Of a stretch of DNA of 64,000 bases, positions 8,394 through 17,811 are shown piece after piece. The stretch covers positions 62,001 through 126,000 of the forward strand of contig BQMO01000005.1 of NCBI GenBank assembly GCA_022180725.1, in the 5' to 3' direction. The notes beneath the pieces were generated by a model. The model was not told the DNA's origin and did not search any database. It worked only from the letters and a program-made list of their open reading frames with translations. Within the stretch, counting starts at the first letter, position 1. Each line of letters begins with the position of its first letter. The position numbers and the translations under genes were made by a program. This DNA comes from Phycisphaerae bacterium (GTDB taxonomy: Bacteria; Planctomycetota; Phycisphaerae; Phycisphaerales; UBA1924).

Positions 8394-9518
8394 TCAGTCG
8401 CCGAAAGTTGTACCCACGGCCCGGGCGGCCTCGATGAGCGGGTCGCCGGGCGTCACCAGCCGCTGACGCCCCGCGGGTTCGTCCAGGTCGATGTCCGTCA
8501 GGCGGCCATGCTGCACGGCGACCATGCGGCCGACCTTGCCCTCGCGGAGCAGTTTCATCGCGTGGTTGCCCAGGAGCGTGGAGAGCACGCGGTCGCTGGC
8601 CGAGGGCGTCCCGCCGCGCTGCACGTGCCCGAGCACAGCGTAGCGGCTCTCGACCCCGGTGGCCTCCTCGATCTGCTCGGCCAGCCATTTGCCCACCCCG
8701 CCCAGGCGGATCGGATCGGGGCTGGTCGGGTCCACCCGCGCCACGATCTTCGCCCCGCCCAGCGGCACGGCTCCCTCGGAGACGCACACCAGCGTGCTTT
8801 TGCGCCCGCGCTTGCCCCGGTGGATGATCTTCGTGTAGATCGGCTCCATGCGAAAGGGAATCTCGGGGATCAGGATCACGTCGGCCCCCGAGGCCACCCC
8901 CGCGTGCAGCGCGATCCACCCCGCGTTGCGCCCCATCACCTCGACGATCATCGCGCGGTGGTGGCTGTCGGCGGTAGTGCGGCAGCGGTCCATCGCCTCG
9001 GTCGCCGTGTCCACCGCCGTCTGGAACCCGAAGGTGATCTCGGTGCCCTGGATGTCGTTGTCGATGGTCTTGGGCACGCCGACGACGGGCAGGCCCATGC
9101 GGCTGAACGTGGCCGCGCTGGTCATCGTCCCGTCGCCCCCGATCACCACCATGGCCTGCACGCCCCTCGCGCGAAGGTGATCGAGACACTTGCCGGTGAC
9201 GTCGGCGTAGGTGATTTTGCCGTCACCCAGGGGCGGGGGCGGGTTCTGCCCGACGGGGAACTTCGAGGGGTTGGACTTGTTGTTCGAGCCGAGGATGGTG
9301 CCGCCGCGCGCGAGGATGCCGACCATGTCGTTCTCGCCCAGGTCGCGGATGCGGTTCTCGATGAGACCGAGGTACCCGTCCTCGACCCCGACGACGGACA
9401 TGCCGCAGGAGAGGGCGTCGAGCACGACGGCCCGGATGACGGCGTTGAGGCCCGGGCAGTCGCCCCCGCCGGTGAGCACGGCGATGCGCTTGACGAGCGG
9501 ACACGTGGCGATGGACAT
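8394..9518 (-). CDS. pfkA: 6-phosphofructokinase
   Basis: Glycolytic enzyme phosphorylating fructose 6-phosphate. 374 residues: GGGDCPGLNAVIR at the N-terminus, VIGGDGTMTSA, VPKTIDNDIQGTE (catalytic TIDND), VEVMGRNAGWIAL, LGHVQRGGTPSASDR. The residue after GGD is Gly (ATP-type; PPi enzymes have Asp) while the residue before TIDND is Lys (typical of PPi and some ATP enzymes); this mixed Gly/Lys pair is usually ATP-dependent. Start ATG 9518 has TATCCT (9525-9530) 6 bases upstream and no Shine-Dalgarno. First gene of the run with pdxH. Confidence 0.93.
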   Translation of the reverse strand: MSIATCPLVKRIAVLTGGGDCPGLNAVIRAVVLDALSCGMSVVGVEDGYLGLIENRIRDLGENDMVGILARGGTILGSNNKSNPSKFPVGQNPPPPLGDGKITYADVTGKCLDHLRARGVQAMVVIGGDGTMTSAATFSRMGLPVVGVPKTIDNDIQGTEITFGFQTAVDTATEAMDRCRTTADSHHRAMIVEVMGRNAGWIALHAGVASGADVILIPEIPFRMEPIYTKIIHRGKRGRKSTLVCVSEGAVPLGGAKIVARVDPTSPDPIRLGGVGKWLAEQIEEATGVESRYAVLGHVQRGGTPSASDRVLSTLLGNHAMKLLREGKVGRMVAVQHGRLTDIDLDEPAGRQRLVTPGDPLIEAARAVGTTFGD

Positions 9519-9608
9519 GGCGAGAGGATAGCGAGGGCGTTCCCGGCGTACACGCCCGGGCGTCGTAGCCCGGGGGCGTGGGAGCGTGGGGGGCGGTACA
9601 CTCCCCGC

Positions 9609-10889
9609 ATGGCGAGCGTGGTCTTCTACTTTCAGGTGCACCAGCCCTTCCGCCTGCGGCGGTACAGCGTCTTCGACGCCGACCCGTTCTACTTCGAGGA
9701 CACGAAGAACGCCGAGATCTGCCGCAAGGTCGCCGACAAGTGTTATCGCCCGACGACGCAGTTGATCCTCGACCTCGTGCGGCGGCACAAGGGCAACTTC
9801 CGCGTGTCGTACGCGATCACCGGCGTCGTTCTGGAGCAACTGGAGCGATGGGCACCCGACGTAATCGGCATTTTCCAGGACCTGGCGAAGACCGGCTGCT
9901 GCGAGTTCATCGGCGAGACGTACTTTCACTCCCTCTCGGGCATCTACAGCCGGGAAGAGTTCAACGACCAGGTCGAGATGCACACGCGGAAGATCCAGCA
10001 ACTCTTCGGCCAGACGCCGCAGGTCTTCCGGAACACGGAACTGATCTACAACAACGATCTCGCGTGGCATGTCTCGCAGATGAAGGACGCGGCGGGGAAT
10101 CGCCGGTTCAAGGGCATGATCTGCGAGGGCGTGGACCGGCACCTGGGCGACCGCAAGCCGACGTACGTGTACACCCCGCCGGGCAAGCCTACGGGGCGCG
10201 ACGGGAAGCCCTTCGGGCTGCTGCTGAAGAACTACCGTTTGAGCGATGACATCGCGTTCCGGTTCAGCAACCGAGGGTGGGCGGAATGGCCGCTGACTGC
10301 CGAGAAGTTCGCCGGGTGGGTGCACCACATCAACGGCGACGGGTACCTGTGCAACCTGTTCATGGACTACGAGACGTTCGGCGAGCACCAGTGGGCCGAC
10401 ACGGGCATCTTCCAGTTCCTGAACAAACTCCCCGAGGCGATCTTTGACATCTCGCCCGGGCAGAACCATTTCATTACCCCGAGCGAGGCCCTCGACCAGT
10501 TCCCGCCGGTAGGCGAGTACGACGTGCACGAGTACATGTCGTGGGCCGACACCGAGCGCGACCTGACGGCGTGGCGTGGCAACGCCATGCAGTGGAACGC
10601 GCTGGAGGAAATCTACAAACTCGAAGGCCCGATCAAGGCGCGGTACGAGCGGGCGATGCTCGAGGGCGACGCCGACGAAAAGGCCCATGCCGGGAGTTTG
10701 TTGCAGGATTGGCGGAAACTGACGACCAGCGACCACTTCTACTACATGTGCACGAAGTACTTTGCCGACGGCGACGTGCACAAGTACTTCAACCCGTACG
10801 ACTCGCCCTACGACTCGTACATCAACTTCATGAACGTGCTGGACAACGTGCGGCAGCGGCTGGCGGCGGAGCCGGTGACGGCGGGGTGA
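9609..10889 (+). CDS. Glycoside hydrolase family 57 protein (alpha-amylase/glucanotransferase type)
   Basis: 426 residues, no signal peptide, so probably cytoplasmic and acting on glycogen or maltodextrin. GH57 landmarks in order: VFYFQVHQPF (conserved HQP), CEFIGETYFHSLSGIY, VFRNTELIYNN (the Glu is the likely nucleophile), and LFMDYETFGEHQW (the Asp is the likely acid/base). Exact specificity cannot be read. ATG 9609 lies 6 bases after TACACT (9597-9602); no Shine-Dalgarno. Divergent from pfkA with 90 bases between starts, which places a glycan-degrading enzyme beside glycolysis. Confidence 0.88.
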   Translation: MASVVFYFQVHQPFRLRRYSVFDADPFYFEDTKNAEICRKVADKCYRPTTQLILDLVRRHKGNFRVSYAITGVVLEQLERWAPDVIGIFQDLAKTGCCEFIGETYFHSLSGIYSREEFNDQVEMHTRKIQQLFGQTPQVFRNTELIYNNDLAWHVSQMKDAAGNRRFKGMICEGVDRHLGDRKPTYVYTPPGKPTGRDGKPFGLLLKNYRLSDDIAFRFSNRGWAEWPLTAEKFAGWVHHINGDGYLCNLFMDYETFGEHQWADTGIFQFLNKLPEAIFDISPGQNHFITPSEALDQFPPVGEYDVHEYMSWADTERDLTAWRGNAMQWNALEEIYKLEGPIKARYERAMLEGDADEKAHAGSLLQDWRKLTTSDHFYYMCTKYFADGDVHKYFNPYDSPYDSYINFMNVLDNVRQRLAAEPVTAG

Positions 10890-10924
10890 TGCAACCGGTG
10901 AGCGAGCCGGCGGTAGGAGTGGTC

Positions 10925-11635
10925 ATGAACACAAGTCGTCTCGTCGTGGCGTTGTGGTTGGGGACATGCCTTGGGCTGTTCGCCGCGATGGTCGGTTGCG
11001 CGAGCGGCGGGGCGGCTTCGCCCGGATCGGTCGTCCAGCCACCAGAGCCAATGGCCGGTTCGATGATGGCCCCACGGTTCCCGTCCGATTGGTGTGGAAC
11101 GTGGAAGGGTCTGGGTTATGTCAACGTGCCCGGCGACAACCAGTCGGCATTCCGCATGGTGCTGGACATCAAGCCGCTCGCGCGCCCTGACGGGACTGCC
11201 CCGCCGTCGAGCGGGGAGAGCCTTGCGACGCCGCGCGGCGGTGATAGATACACATGGACGATCACTATGACGGACCCTCGCGGTGCGGAGGCCGATCGGA
11301 CATTCAACCACGAGATCGTGGTCGTCGACGCGAACCGCGGGCTGTTTGAGATCGACGAAGGACAAGGCGTCCGAGTCCCGCTCTATGACATGATGGGACC
11401 GCTGTACGCGGTGATCGATCGGAGCGGGCACCGCGAGACGCACCGGTACATGATCGACAACCTGAGCCGCCTCAGCACGATCCAGTATGAGGTGCTGTCG
11501 GTGCCAGCAGGGCCGGGCGTGGCGTTGGTGTCGGCGCAAGGCGAGGCTGGCCGGGCGCACGTTCCAGAAACGGACCGCGCGATCACGCTTGTGCGTCGAG
11601 CGGAGGCGATTCTTCCTCATGCCGAGCCAAAGTAG
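10925..11635 (+). CDS. Predicted lipoprotein of unknown function
   Basis: 236 residues. N-terminal hydrophobic signal ends in a lipobox-like FAAMVGC, predicting lipid attachment at Cys ~21. The rest is soluble, with a lipocalin/DUF-like beta-rich look (FPSDWCGTWKGLGYVNVPGD; YTWTITMTDPRGAEADRTF) but no family I can name. ATG chosen as the first Met directly ahead of the signal peptide; AGGAG lies ~8 bases upstream. Follows the GH57 gene by 35 bases on the same strand. Confidence 0.7.
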   Translation: MNTSRLVVALWLGTCLGLFAAMVGCASGGAASPGSVVQPPEPMAGSMMAPRFPSDWCGTWKGLGYVNVPGDNQSAFRMVLDIKPLARPDGTAPPSSGESLATPRGGDRYTWTITMTDPRGAEADRTFNHEIVVVDANRGLFEIDEGQGVRVPLYDMMGPLYAVIDRSGHRETHRYMIDNLSRLSTIQYEVLSVPAGPGVALVSAQGEAGRAHVPETDRAITLVRRAEAILPHAEPK

Positions 11636-11940
11636 AACGCCGCAACGGTCGCTTGTTGGGAACGGCGTCCTCCGAGGCTCGCTCGTATAAATGCTCGTTG
11701 CATCGTTGGCTTCGGAAACTCAGCCCGGACCTTCGCGGTGCCTCGGGTCCGGTGTCATAGCGCGTGAGGTGTATGCACATGCGAATCAGCCCGGCACCAG
11801 CCACACGCTGACGAGGCACCAAGCGACGAAGAGGACGAAGGCGCGCGGGGCAGGTTGCGGGAGAGGTATGACCCCGCATGTCGAAGGTGCAGGTGGGGCA
11901 AGAGGGATGGATAGGCAGCCCGTAGCCACTGCCGGGGCGG
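11636..11940. other. Intergenic stretch without a supported gene
   Basis: About 305 bases between two convergent genes. Short open frames are present but have no start signal and no protein-like composition. No convincing terminator, tRNA or riboswitch fold was recognised. Nothing further can be supported. Confidence 0.5.
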
Positions 11941-12270
11941 CTACTTAAAAACATGTACCCCGTCACTGACCTTGCCCTGCTTGGCGATCTCGATGGTCTT
12001 CTTGGCGGTGTCGAGGCGCGTGACGGCGAAGAGGCGGTTGGCCGAGCCGTGGATGTAGCCCTTATACCCGGCGGGCGCTCCTTCGACCTTCTTGGACTGG
12101 TGCAGCGCCATCAGGCCGCAGCCGGTCTGCCACACGGCCTTCTCGAAGCCCTTGATGTCCACGCCCCCGCCGATGGTAACGTCGACGGTGACGTTGGTGT
12201 TGACCTCGCCCTGCTTAAAGGTTTTGGGGGCGTTGCCCTTGGGGTCGTACGTCAGTTTCACGCGGGCCAT
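11941..12270 (-). CDS. Small conserved-looking protein of unknown function
   Basis: 109 residues, rich in Lys, Gly and Val, with no signal peptide or membrane segment: [20 protein letters not shown] at the start, then [16 protein letters not shown] and [21 protein letters not shown] proper Shine-Dalgarno sequence (GGAGGA) lies ~6 bases before the ATG, unlike its neighbours, which suggests strong, separately promoted expression. I do not recognise the family. Divergent from sucD with 139 bases between starts. Confidence 0.65.
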   Translation of the reverse strand: MARVKLTYDPKGNAPKTFKQGEVNTNVTVDVTIGGGVDIKGFEKAVWQTGCGLMALHQSKKVEGAPAGYKGYIHGSANRLFAVTRLDTAKKTIEIAKQGKVSDGVHVFK

Positions 12271-12409
12271 GAGAGATCCTCCAGTGGTCGCGTCTGTTCG
12301 GCGACTCCGGACAGTGTACCAAGGGATGAAACACCCCGCGGGTGGAGGCCCCTGCCCGCCCGGCGTTGAGCCGTCGCTGAACGCCGCCGCGTTCCTACCC
12401 TGTTTCCCC

Positions 12410-13390
12410 ATGTCCATCCTCATCAACGCCACCACCCGCGTCATCTGTCAGGGCATCACCGGGGCCTTCGGGGCCTCGCACACCAAGGGGTGCCTGCACT
12501 ACGGCACGAAGATGGTGGGCGGGGTGACGCCCGGCAAGGGCGGCACGAAGGACGAGAACGGGCTGCCGATCTTCGACACCGTTGCCCAGGCCGTGAAGGC
12601 GACCGGGGCCGACGCCACGATGATCTTTGTGCCCCCGGCCTTCGCGGCCGACGCGATTCTGGAAGCCGCGGACGCGGGCATCAAGACCATTTGCTGCATC
12701 ACCGAGGGAGTGCCGGTGCAGGACATGATCCGCGTGCGGGCGTTGCTCGACGAGCGCAACGGCACGAAGGTGCTCAGCGAAGCCAGGAACGGCATCATGC
12801 TCATCGGGCCCAACTGCCCGGGCGTCATCACGCCGGGCCCCAAGACCGGCGGCGGCACGGGCGCGAGCGACCCCTACACCAACGCCGGGTGCAAGATCGG
12901 GATCATGCCCGGGTACATTCACACGCACGTGAGCCAGTCGAAACTGGGCAAGAGCGTGGGCATCGTGAGCCGTTCGGGCACGCTGACGTACGAGGCCGTG
13001 TGGCAGACCTCGAACCTGGGCCTGGGTCAGTCTACCTGCGTGGGCATCGGGGGCGATCCGGTGCGGGGGCTGGACCACATCGACTGCATCCGCATGTTCG
13101 AGGCGGACCCGCAGACGCACGCGATCCTGATGATCGGCGAGATCGGCGGCAGCGACGAGGCCAACGCCGCGGCGTACATCAAGGCGAACGTGAAGAAGCC
13201 GGTGGCCGCGTTCATCGCGGGGCGCACCGCCCCGCCCGGGCGACGCATGGGCCACGCGGGGGCGATCATCGGCGGGGCCGATGACACGGCGGACGCGAAG
13301 ATCAAGGCCTTGCGAGCCGCGGGCGTGGAAGTGGCCCTCAGCCCGGCGGACATGGGCCGGGCGATGCTGAAGGCGATGCGGCTGGGGTAA
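12410..13390 (+). CDS. sucD: Succinate--CoA ligase subunit alpha
   Basis: TCA-cycle enzyme subunit carrying the phospho-histidine. 326 residues against ~290 for E. coli SucD. Clear blocks: [67 protein letters not shown], and [10 protein letters not shown] with the active His. Extra length sits in about three places, notably ~17 residues between VITPG and CKIGIMPG. The beta subunit gene is not in the window. TACCCT (12396-12401) is 8 bases before the ATG. Confidence 0.93.
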   Translation: MSILINATTRVICQGITGAFGASHTKGCLHYGTKMVGGVTPGKGGTKDENGLPIFDTVAQAVKATGADATMIFVPPAFAADAILEAADAGIKTICCITEGVPVQDMIRVRALLDERNGTKVLSEARNGIMLIGPNCPGVITPGPKTGGGTGASDPYTNAGCKIGIMPGYIHTHVSQSKLGKSVGIVSRSGTLTYEAVWQTSNLGLGQSTCVGIGGDPVRGLDHIDCIRMFEADPQTHAILMIGEIGGSDEANAAAYIKANVKKPVAAFIAGRTAPPGRRMGHAGAIIGGADDTADAKIKALRAAGVEVALSPADMGRAMLKAMRLG

Positions 13391-13397
13391 TCGACGG

Positions 13398-14603
13398 TTA
13401 CCCCGTCGCCGACCCCGCCATCAGGATCAACGGGATCATGATCGCCAGCAGCAGGCTGCCGATGAGCAGGAACATGAGCACGATCAGCGCCGGCTCCAAG
13501 GCCGCGAGCAGTCGCGTCGCGCGTCGGTCGAGTTCCTCGGCGAGGTCCTGCGAGAGGGTCTCAAAGGCCGTCTCGAGGTCGCCCGAGCGTTCCGCCGCGG
13601 TGAGAAGGCGGCGGGTGGAGAGCGGGAGGGCGTCGACGCTGTCGAGCAGCGAGCGGAGCACCCCGCCCTCGATCAGCCGCGTGCGAAGGGTGATGAGTTG
13701 CTCGCGCAGGCGAGGGTGACCGATGACCCCGGTCGCCACGCCCAGGGCGTCGGCGAGGGTGATGCCGCTGCGGGTCATGGCGGCCATCACGGTAAAGAAC
13801 CGGGCCGCCTCCTGCGCCATCAGGACTTCGCGGAACAGGGGCATCGTGCGCAGCCCCGCGTTGAGAAACCCCATGATCGGCTTGCGGGCGAAAACCCCCG
13901 CCGCGACCGCGATGATCAGCGCCAGCACCGCCCACAGCGCGTGTTCCCGCAGAAACAGCCCGGTGTGCATCAGGGCGGCGGTGAACCACGGGAGTGTCTG
14001 CCCGGCCCCTTCGATGGTCTTGCCTACCTGCGGCAGGATCACCGTGATCATCCCGATCGACACGATGATGCTGATGGAGAGCACGATGGCGGGATAGATG
14101 AGCAGCGTCCCGGCCTTGCCGGAGATCGCCAACTGCCGCCGCGCCGTCGTCGCCAACTGCTTCGCCGCCCCCCCCAGGTCGCCCGTGCGCTCGGCGGCCT
14201 GATACACCGCGATGGTGACGGGGTCGAAGATCTCCACCGTACGGGCGGCGTCCGAGAATCCGCTCCCCGCGGCGACCAGTTCTCGCATCCGCTCGATGCG
14301 AGGGCGGGACGCCGGCCCCACCGCCGACGCGATTACCTCCAGAGCCTCAACCAACGGCACACCCCGGTTGAGCAACTGGGCCAGTTGCGTGTGCACCTCG
14401 GCCTGATCCTTCAGGCGGACCTTGACCTGCCCCCCGGGGGCCCAGTCGGGCACGGCCCAGGTCTTCAGGGGGACCAGTCGGCTGCGGCGGAGTTGATCGG
14501 CCAAGTGCCGGGTATCGCGGGCGCGGACCACCCCGAACGCCCGCCCCCCCCCGGGCTTGGCCGCCATGTACACCCACCGGTTCTGGCCCTGAATCGTCGA
14601 CAT
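13398..14603 (-). CDS. Type II secretion system F family inner-membrane protein
   Basis: 401 residues, the usual GspF/PilC length. Two T2SF domains (roughly residues 65-190 and 265-390), each cytoplasmic helical bundle followed by membrane helices (TLLIYPAIVLSISIIVSIGMI; ALWAVLALIIAVAAGVFA; LIVLMFLLIGSLLLAIMIPL). Signature GVPLVEALEVIA and SGITLADALGVA repeats. Serves as the platform protein of a type II secretion or type IV pilus-like machine; no other machine genes are here. Start ATG 14603 has TAAACT (14612-14617) 8 bases upstream. Converges with sucD, 7 bases between stops. Confidence 0.88.
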   Translation of the reverse strand: MSTIQGQNRWVYMAAKPGGGRAFGVVRARDTRHLADQLRRSRLVPLKTWAVPDWAPGGQVKVRLKDQAEVHTQLAQLLNRGVPLVEALEVIASAVGPASRPRIERMRELVAAGSGFSDAARTVEIFDPVTIAVYQAAERTGDLGGAAKQLATTARRQLAISGKAGTLLIYPAIVLSISIIVSIGMITVILPQVGKTIEGAGQTLPWFTAALMHTGLFLREHALWAVLALIIAVAAGVFARKPIMGFLNAGLRTMPLFREVLMAQEAARFFTVMAAMTRSGITLADALGVATGVIGHPRLREQLITLRTRLIEGGVLRSLLDSVDALPLSTRRLLTAAERSGDLETAFETLSQDLAEELDRRATRLLAALEPALIVLMFLLIGSLLLAIMIPLILMAGSATG

Positions 14604-14802
14604 GCCGAGGTAGTTTACGTCCTTCCCGGTTGTTTCCCGGCGCCGGCCCCGCGCCCGACGCAACCCGGGAACACGGGCAACAATGCTGTATCGGTCCGCA
14701 AGCCCGACCGTCGGGAGCGGCCCGGCCTAGGCAGGAACCACCATGCCCACCCTCACCGCCGGGGCGCCCCGCGCCGTCAAGGCTCCATCAGGAACCCACA
14801 CC

Positions 14803-15834
14803 ATGCGGGCGCTCATCAAGCATCACGCCGGGACGGAACTTCAGTTGGTCGCCGATCGGCCCGTGCCCGCGTGCGGCCCGCGCGACGTGCTCGTCAAGGT
14901 CGCCAAGGTCGGCATCTGCGGCACCGATCGGCACATCTGGGAGTGGGACGCCTGGGCCGCCTCGCGCATCCCCGTCGGCATCGTCACCGGGCACGAGTTT
15001 GTCGGGACCATCGAGAAGATCGGCTCGGCGGTGACGAAGCACGCGCCCGGGCTGCGCGTCTCGGCGGAGGGGCACACGACGCAGTGGAAAGACTACAACA
15101 GCCGAACCGGCAACGCGCACATCGCGCTGGACACCAAGATCATCGGCATCGACCGCGACGGGTGCTTCGCCGAGTACGTCTGCGTGCCGGAAGAAAACGT
15201 CTGGCCGGTGCACGCGAGCATCCCCGATAAAGTCGCGGCGGTGCTCGACCCGCTGGGCAACGCCGTGCACACGGTGATGGCGGCGAACGTCAGCGCCAAG
15301 AGCGTGCTGGTGACGGGGACGGGGATCATCGGGCTGATGGCGGTGACGGTGGCCAAGGCCGCGGGGGCCAGCCGCATTTTCGCGACGGATATCGACCCGA
15401 AGCGCCGGGCGCTGGCCAAGAAACTTGGCGCGAGCGAGGCCTTCGACCCGCGCGACGATCGCTGGATCGCCGAGATCCGCAAGGCCTGCCGCGGCGAGGG
15501 GGCCGACGTGCTGCTGGAGATGAGCGGGGCCGAGCCGGCCCTGACGCAGGGATTGTCGGCGCTCCGCAACGGGGGCACGGCGGCGCTGCTGGGGCTGTTC
15601 AAAGGCCCGATCCGTCTCGACATGAACGACCTGGTCATCTTCAAGGGATGCACCGTGCTGGGCATCAACGGGCGCAAGATGTTCGAGACCTGGTTCCAGA
15701 TGGAAGAACTGCTGCTCTCGGGGCGGCTGGAACTCGACGACATCATCACGCACGAGTTCCCGATCGAACAGTTCAAGAAGGCCCACGAAACAATGATCTC
15801 CGGCGAGGGAATCAAGGTCGTGATGGCGCTCTGA
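14803..15834 (+). CDS. tdh: L-threonine 3-dehydrogenase-like medium-chain dehydrogenase without structural zinc cysteines
   Basis: 343 residues, matching TDH length. Catalytic zinc ligands are present: GICGTDRHIWEWD (Cys) and VTGHEFVG (His, Glu). TDH-type features: DPLGNAVHT, TGTGIIGLMAV (NAD-binding), INGRKMFETWFQMEELL. TDH converts threonine to 2-amino-3-ketobutyrate. The four-cysteine structural zinc loop of TDH enzymes is replaced here by EGHTTQWKDYNSRTGN, which contains no Cys, so that zinc must be absent. ATG 14803 is chosen by homology; an in-frame ATG at 14743 would add 20 residues. Confidence 0.85.
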   Translation: MRALIKHHAGTELQLVADRPVPACGPRDVLVKVAKVGICGTDRHIWEWDAWAASRIPVGIVTGHEFVGTIEKIGSAVTKHAPGLRVSAEGHTTQWKDYNSRTGNAHIALDTKIIGIDRDGCFAEYVCVPEENVWPVHASIPDKVAAVLDPLGNAVHTVMAANVSAKSVLVTGTGIIGLMAVTVAKAAGASRIFATDIDPKRRALAKKLGASEAFDPRDDRWIAEIRKACRGEGADVLLEMSGAEPALTQGLSALRNGGTAALLGLFKGPIRLDMNDLVIFKGCTVLGINGRKMFETWFQMEELLLSGRLELDDIITHEFPIEQFKKAHETMISGEGIKVVMAL

Positions 15835-15955
15835 GGTTCACAGGCTTGGCGAAACCACCGACCGATTGGAGCGTCGAACCGAAACCGGGCCGCGTTGATT
15901 CCCAACCGACGGATACCCCGTGAAGGAAACGCCGTTCCGCCGCATCGGAGTGATC

Positions 15956-16342
15956 ATGAATCCCCTCAGTTCACGTCCATCATCCATCATCCGCCCCGCC
16001 CTTGCCGCCGTGCTCCTGCTCGCCGCGATCCCGCTCGGCGGGTGCCTGGTCTCGTCCCGCTCGAATACGAGTTCGTCGGGGCGCACCCTCGCGGCCCAGG
16101 ACGTCCGCTCAATCACCGTCGGGCAGACCACCGGCGACCAACTTATCCAGAGTTTCGGCGGCCCGACGGAACGCGTGGATCGGCCCGACGGCTCGGCGAC
16201 CTGGAAGTGGTGCCGCACCGACACGCGCCACGCTTCCGGCTCGGTCTTCCTGGTGCTCGGCTCCTCCAGCACCCGCTCCACGACGGCGTGCACCGTGGTG
16301 GACCTGAAAGACGGCGTGGTGACGCAGGTCCGCAGCGAGTAA
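15956..16342 (+). CDS. Small lipoprotein, possibly SmpA/OmlA-like
   Basis: 128 residues. Signal peptide with lipobox AIPLGGC. The mature part opens with a Ser-rich stretch, then RSITVGQTTGDQLIQSFGGP, which resembles the start of SmpA/OmlA (BamE-type) small outer-membrane lipoprotein domains, and TWKWCRTD. The domain match is suggestive only. GGAG lies 5 bases before this ATG, favouring it over the in-frame GTG at 15920. Confidence 0.65.
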   Translation: MNPLSSRPSSIIRPALAAVLLLAAIPLGGCLVSSRSNTSSSGRTLAAQDVRSITVGQTTGDQLIQSFGGPTERVDRPDGSATWKWCRTDTRHASGSVFLVLGSSSTRSTTACTVVDLKDGVVTQVRSE

Positions 16343-16377
16343 AACCCGAATCAGGGGGCCGCGTCGAACTGTCAACC

Positions 16378-16446
16378 AAAGTCAATTTTACTCGATTTGA
16401 CTTTTCAGAGTGATCGCGTAAAGTCAATCTTCGCAATAATGACTTT
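16378..16446. promoter_or_regulatory. Two palindromes of an AAAGTCA box covering the Fic gene promoter
   Basis: Four copies of the same box lie in alternating orientation: AAAGTCAA (16378-16385), TTGACTTT (16397-16404), AAAGTCAA (16420-16427), TGACTTT (16440-16446). They form two inverted repeats with 11- and 13-base spacers. A -35-like TTGACT (16397-16402) and a -10-like TAAAGT (16419-16424), 16 bases apart, coincide with boxes 2 and 3, so a bound protein would block the promoter. The stretch is AT-rich compared with its surroundings. Box positions are seen; the operator role is inferred. Confidence 0.6.
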
Positions 16447-16455
16447 GATTGGCAA

Positions 16456-17805
16456 ATGCGACCTCAACCGCCCCCATTCCAGTCCGCCGACCTGTTCTCG
16501 GACGCAGCACGATTTGATCGAGCGGTTCGCCTGATCCCGAATCTTGGTGATTTGACTCGTGAGTACAGGCCGTGGCGAAAAGTCCAGGCTATCGCGAGGG
16601 ATCGCGGGTTGAATCCTGAAGATGCCTGGGCGGCACTCAAACTGCTCCGCCGGGACAACACGGAGCGGCTTGAACTCGTACAGCCCGATGGAAGGCCCTT
16701 CTCCTGGTGTTCGGGCCCGTTCATGCTCGAACCCCTTCACAGGATCGACAGGGCGACCGGCGGAGGCGGCCCGTATTCCCTCGAAGGCAACCGAGGAATT
16801 CTCGCGGATGATGCGCACCGGCATCGAATTCACATTCGGTCGCTCATGGATGAGGCGATCGAATCTTCGCTCATTGAAGGCGCGGCCCAGACACGAAAGG
16901 ATGCCATCGACCTGCTTCGCTCTCAACGCCCTCCACGCAGCGTCGGCGAGCGCATGGTCGTCAACAACTTTGTCGCGATGCAGCAGATCAAACAATGGCT
17001 GAACCGTCCACTCTCGACCGAGATGCTGCTTGAACTCCAAGGAATACTCACGGAAGGGACTCTGAAGGACCCCGCGGAGGCAAGGCGGCTACGCCGAAGT
17101 GACGAGACGATCAGGGTGTTCTATGAGCCCGATGATCAGGCTATCTTCACCCCTCCGCCGGCCGGCCTGCTTCCCGAGCGGTTGTCCAAGCTCTGCGCCT
17201 TTGCCAACACCACCCACGAGGGTGATACGTTCATTCATCCGATCGTGAAGGCGTGCATTCTGCACTTCATGATCGGATACGAACATCCCTTTGCCGACGG
17301 AAATGGGCGGACGGCTCGCGCGGTGTTCTATTGGCACGCGCTGCGTCATGGGTACACCCTGTTTGAATACGTTCCGATCTCAGAACGGATCCGCCATGGG
17401 GTCTCCAAGTACCCGCAGGCATTCGTTGATTGCGAAGACGATGGTGGTGACCTTACCTATTTCATTCTCTACAAGCTCGACATTATCGAGCAATCGCTCA
17501 CAGTTGCAACCGCTCATCTCAAGGAGGAAGAGGCGAAGATTGCACGAAGCGAGCGGCTCCTTCGTCTCTCGAAGAACCTGAACCTACGGCAGCGATTGCT
17601 CCTTGAGCATGCGCTGCGGCACCCGCGCACGATGTATACGGTCAAAAGTCATGCCTACTCCAATGGCATCAGAAATGCGACCGCGAGAAGCGACCTCCAG
17701 GGTCTCGTACGTCTTCGGCTTATGACCACGAGCAAGCGCGGCCGGGAAGTGATCTACCATCCTGCTCCGACACTTGCGACGCGCCTTGCCGCAAAATCTC
17801 AATAA
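16456..17805 (+). CDS. Fic family protein with inhibitory helix and C-terminal winged helix
   Basis: 449 residues. The Fic motif HPFADGNGRTAR (residues ~275-286) is intact, so AMP transfer or a related nucleotidyl transfer is expected. Upstream, AIESSLIEGA matches the (S/T)xxxE(G/N) inhibitory motif of class II Fic proteins, which keep themselves switched off. The C-terminal ~70 residues (RQRLLLEHALRHPRTMYTVK...) read as a winged-helix DNA-binding region, which would allow it to bind the palindromes just upstream. Its codon use is less GC-biased than its neighbours, hinting at transfer. No partner antitoxin gene is adjacent. Confidence 0.88.
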   Translation: MRPQPPPFQSADLFSDAARFDRAVRLIPNLGDLTREYRPWRKVQAIARDRGLNPEDAWAALKLLRRDNTERLELVQPDGRPFSWCSGPFMLEPLHRIDRATGGGGPYSLEGNRGILADDAHRHRIHIRSLMDEAIESSLIEGAAQTRKDAIDLLRSQRPPRSVGERMVVNNFVAMQQIKQWLNRPLSTEMLLELQGILTEGTLKDPAEARRLRRSDETIRVFYEPDDQAIFTPPPAGLLPERLSKLCAFANTTHEGDTFIHPIVKACILHFMIGYEHPFADGNGRTARAVFYWHALRHGYTLFEYVPISERIRHGVSKYPQAFVDCEDDGGDLTYFILYKLDIIEQSLTVATAHLKEEEAKIARSERLLRLSKNLNLRQRLLLEHALRHPRTMYTVKSHAYSNGIRNATARSDLQGLVRLRLMTTSKRGREVIYHPAPTLATRLAAKSQ

Positions 17806-17811
17806 CACGAA

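Noticed and set aside
11691..11948. Possible 85-residue protein in the 305-base gap
   Set aside because: No start signal, low-complexity composition, and it overlaps the end of the convergent gene.
16456..17805. Fic gene as half of a Fic/antitoxin (FicT/FicA-type) pair
   Set aside because: No small antitoxin gene on either side, and the inhibitory motif lies inside the Fic protein (class II).
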